A DNA stretch of 7,109 nt, from the NCBI GenBank assembly GCA_002441045.1, contig DJWQ01000143.1:1-7109 (forward strand), in the 5' to 3' direction. This stretch comes from Firmicutes bacterium UBA6226 (lineage in GTDB: Bacteria; Bacillota_A; Clostridia; Peptostreptococcales; Acidaminobacteraceae). Under the pieces are notes generated by a model. That model saw only the letters and a program-made list of their open reading frames with translations, searched no databases and was not told the origin of the DNA. Below, in pieces: positions 5,555 to 7,109 of this stretch; position 1 is the first letter of the stretch; every line of letters begins with the position of its first letter. The position numbers were made by a program, and so were the translations under genes.

Positions 5555-6191
5555 ATAAACGCTCTATCCTTTCATAAAAGTATCCTACTTCTTCATACTT
5601 CACATCTAAAAGTGTAAATTGCTTGGTAAAACGTGCATCGCCACCCAGCTTCTCATAAAATCCTCTGTACGGGTTGCGCTCCAGTGCCCATATCAGTAAT
5701 GAAACATCGCCCTCTAGACGATTTAACTTTTCTGCTGCATATGAAACGAGTCCTTTTCCGATGCCATAGCCTTGATAGTCATCATAAATGTAGAGCGCAT
5801 ATATTTCACCTACATTTGATAGGCCGTAAACTTCAACTTCTCTACAAGCACCATAGCTGGCATATCCAACTACTGTACCATCGACTTCTGCGACAACTTT
5901 ACGCTCGAAGCGACCTTCAACCATCCTAGTTCCAAAATCTGCGATGGTCGCCTGAATCCGATCTTGTTTTCTCTCAGGTAAAGCCTCTAAAAAAACATCT
6001 GGAAAAATGCCTTTATATGCACTCTGCCAAGTTCTTATGTTGATCTCAACGATAACAGAAACATCTTCTATTTTTGCATCTCTATAGATTACTTTAAAAT
6101 GATCATTCTGTTTTATAGTATTGGTTATTTCCGTTTTGTTGAAGCTTTTATCCTTAATCGTATCTAAATTGGAGCTAATTTCTGGTTTCAT
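5547..6191 (-). CDS. GNAT-family N-acetyltransferase
   Basis: This protein transfers an acetyl group from acetyl-CoA to an unidentified amine. The GNAT fold spans about residues 34-205: it opens with YRDAKIEDV and a helix WQSAYKGIFPDVFL typical of the RimI-like subgroup, has motif A at 132-148 with Q140-G-Y-G-I-G for the CoA pyrophosphate, and closes with ERNPYRGFYEKLGG (171-184), the common NP...FYEKLGG motif B. Residues 1-33 are a polar, Lys/Asn/Thr-rich extension not belonging to the fold; no later Met is placed to be an alternative start, and TGGAGG stands four bases before this ATG, so the extension is probably real. It is first in a two-gene operon with the LMW tyrosine phosphatase. Substrates of this family range from antibiotics to protein N-termini; none can be chosen. 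Confidence 0.9.
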   Translation of the reverse strand: MKPEISSNLDTIKDKSFNKTEITNTIKQNDHFKVIYRDAKIEDVSVIVEINIRTWQSAYKGIFPDVFLEALPERKQDRIQATIADFGTRMVEGRFERKVVAEVDGTVVGYASYGACREVEVYGLSNVGEIYALYIYDDYQGYGIGKGLVSYAAEKLNRLEGDVSLLIWALERNPYRGFYEKLGGDARFTKQFTLLDVKYEEVGYFYERIERLYD

Positions 6192-6210
6192 ACAGCCTCC
6201 ATTACTGCTT

Positions 6211-6258
6211 TTTATATTTGAATGACTACATTTTAGTATGACTTTATTTTAGCATGTC
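6211..6258. repeat. Three 16-base tandem repeats upstream of the acetyltransferase
   Basis: Minus-strand copies read GACATGCTAAAATAAA (6258-6243), GTCATACTAAAATGTA (6242-6227) and GTCATTCAAATATAAA (6226-6211). The first two share 12 of 16 bases and the third is more diverged. They fill most of the gap between the exonuclease stop and the acetyltransferase start, ending about 20 bases before the ATG. The conserved core GTCAT-N-CTAAAAT might be a repeated binding site or repeated -10-like elements. Confidence 0.7.
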
Positions 6259-6272
6259 GTTATTATTGTGAA
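6246..6272 (-). promoter_or_regulatory. Weak candidate promoter of the acetyltransferase operon
   Basis: TTCACA (6272-6267) resembles a -35 and TAAAAT (6251-6246) a -10, but the spacer is 15 bases, shorter than ideal. The -10 lies in the first 16-base repeat copy. The other copies offer TAAAAT and TATAAA without good -35 partners. No terminator for the exonuclease gene is visible in this gap, so read-through is also possible. Confidence 0.25.
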
Positions 6273-6285
6273 ATTTTTAATCCGT

Positions 6286-7109
6286 TTACTGCTCTGCGTC
6301 AAAACAACTGAAGAAATCCACTTCAAGCATGATTTCTATCGCATACCCATCTCTTCGATGCTCCAATACCTTTTTAACTTTAGTACCATAATTGCCATAT
6401 GCCCAAAGCGGACTCCCGTAAGCACCGATGATTAAGTAATCCAGCTGTCGCGTTATATTTGTGACGATTTGACCACCCCTAGCGAGTATAAACAACTCTA
6501 CATCCGTTTTTTGACCATACTTAAAATCTCCCGTTAAACAAAACGACTTCCCCTTCACTTGAACGGTTTCTGTAGTAGAGTTTAATGTAATCTTTTCGTG
6601 CGTCACTTGTTTTGATGGTTTGTTATAGTACTGTTTTTGCTCTGTTAAAGACAACTCCGATCGTCCTCTTAAATGAGGTTTGTAAAAACTATGCGCCCAC
6701 TGATCCGTATACCCAAAATGTTCAACGATATGATAAAAGATCCCTTGACACCCTTTTGCATCAGAAAGCGCATCATGATGTTTTTCAAGCAGTACGCCTA
6801 GAGTGGCACAAAGATAATCCAAACTGTTACGTCTATAATTTAAAAATCGCTTTGCTAAAACTACAGTGCAAATATATTGAAACTCTGGAATTTCAAGACC
6901 ATAATGTCCCAAAACCATGGTTAATACGCCTAGATCAAAGGTAGCATTATGAGCGACGATAATTCCCTCTTCAAAGTAATGCTTTATACTGGGCCAAAGC
7001 TGATCAAAGGTCGGTGCATCCTTTACCATATAAGGCGTAATCCCTGTCAATTGTATATTAAACGCATCAAACCTAGTTTCAGGATTGACGAGATAGTTTA
7101 CCTCAAGTA
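6286..7109 (-). CDS. DEDDh 3'-5' exonuclease with C-terminal BRCT domain (5' end cut by window)
   Basis: The frame is open to the right edge, so 273 residues are visible and the N-terminus is missing. It resembles the DnaQ/epsilon proofreading fold: the stretch NPE..FDAFN.QLTGIT followed by APTF is the classic block between ExoI and ExoII, ExoII is seen as AHNATFD (visible residues 52-58), and ExoIII as HDALSDA (111-117) with catalytic His and Asp. The ExoI D-x-E motif lies outside the window. After a linker (about 134-183), residues 184-270 form a BRCT domain (FCLTGDF, GG near 211, ITR.LDYLIIG and a K-x-x-K-V stretch), like the one in NAD-dependent DNA ligases. A TTG at 7050 is in frame but encodes Leu within the QLTGIT motif and is not the start. 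It probably acts in DNA repair or processing; no polymerase domain is present. Confidence 0.92.
   Translation of the reverse strand, partial: LEVNYLVNPETRFDAFNIQLTGITPYMVKDAPTFDQLWPSIKHYFEEGIIVAHNATFDLGVLTMVLGHYGLEIPEFQYICTVVLAKRFLNYRRNSLDYLCATLGVLLEKHHDALSDAKGCQGIFYHIVEHFGYTDQWAHSFYKPHLRGRSELSLTEQKQYYNKPSKQVTHEKITLNSTTETVQVKGKSFCLTGDFKYGQKTDVELFILARGGQIVTNITRQLDYLIIGAYGSPLWAYGNYGTKVKKVLEHRRDGYAIEIMLEVDFFSCFDAEQ

Noticed and set aside
5633..5929. Plus-strand open frame of 98 codons opposite the acetyltransferase gene
   Set aside because: The composition is His/Leu-rich and low in recognisable structure, and it is antisense to a clear GNAT gene.
6612..6944. Plus-strand open frame of 110 codons opposite the exonuclease gene
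   Set aside because: It lies wholly antisense to a well-supported exonuclease frame, shows no recognisable motif or ribosome binding site, and is explained as a shadow.

Overview
The window is AT-rich, uses the standard code and strong AGGAGG-type ribosome binding sites, and its recognisable genes all lie on the minus strand, mostly in short overlapping operons ended by intrinsic terminators. That style, together with a YtrA-type GntR/ABC operon and a DnaQ-like exonuclease carrying a C-terminal BRCT domain, suggests a low-GC Gram-positive bacterium (Bacillota, probably a clostridium relative). The genus cannot be fixed from the sequence alone.

Reading in the direction of transcription (high to low coordinates): (1) a 5'-truncated DEDDh exonuclease with a BRCT domain enters from the right edge (6286-7109). 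(2) After a 94-base gap holding three copies of a 16-base repeat come an overlapping pair, a GNAT acetyltransferase (5547-6191) and a low-molecular-weight protein-tyrosine phosphatase (5087-5554). An 18-base-period tandem repeat begins at the stop codon of the second gene. (3) A monocistronic YidA-like HAD sugar phosphatase (4083-4889) has its own terminator. (4) A two-gene unit follows: a HAD-IA phosphatase (3276-3929) and a Gfo/Idh/MocA oxidoreductase (2299-3273), with an extended -10 promoter in front and a long hairpin terminator behind. (5) Last is a three-gene operon: a YtrA-subfamily GntR repressor (1754-2116), an ABC ATPase (1056-1757) and a six-helix ABC permease (290-1063).

The best-supported regulatory story is in front of the GntR gene. 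A perfect 12-base inverted repeat covers the -10 element of a near-consensus sigma-A promoter, so the repressor very probably controls its own operon. Systems of this layout in other Bacillota respond to cell-envelope stress or antimicrobial compounds; the ligand or cargo here is unknown. The other genes are housekeeping or accessory metabolic functions (phosphatases, an acetyltransferase, an oxidoreductase) with no evident common pathway.

I see no mobile element, RNA gene, CRISPR array or clear new defence system. The left 289 bases contain no confident gene. The less ordinary items are small intergenic repeats and palindromes, listed as findings with modest scores.
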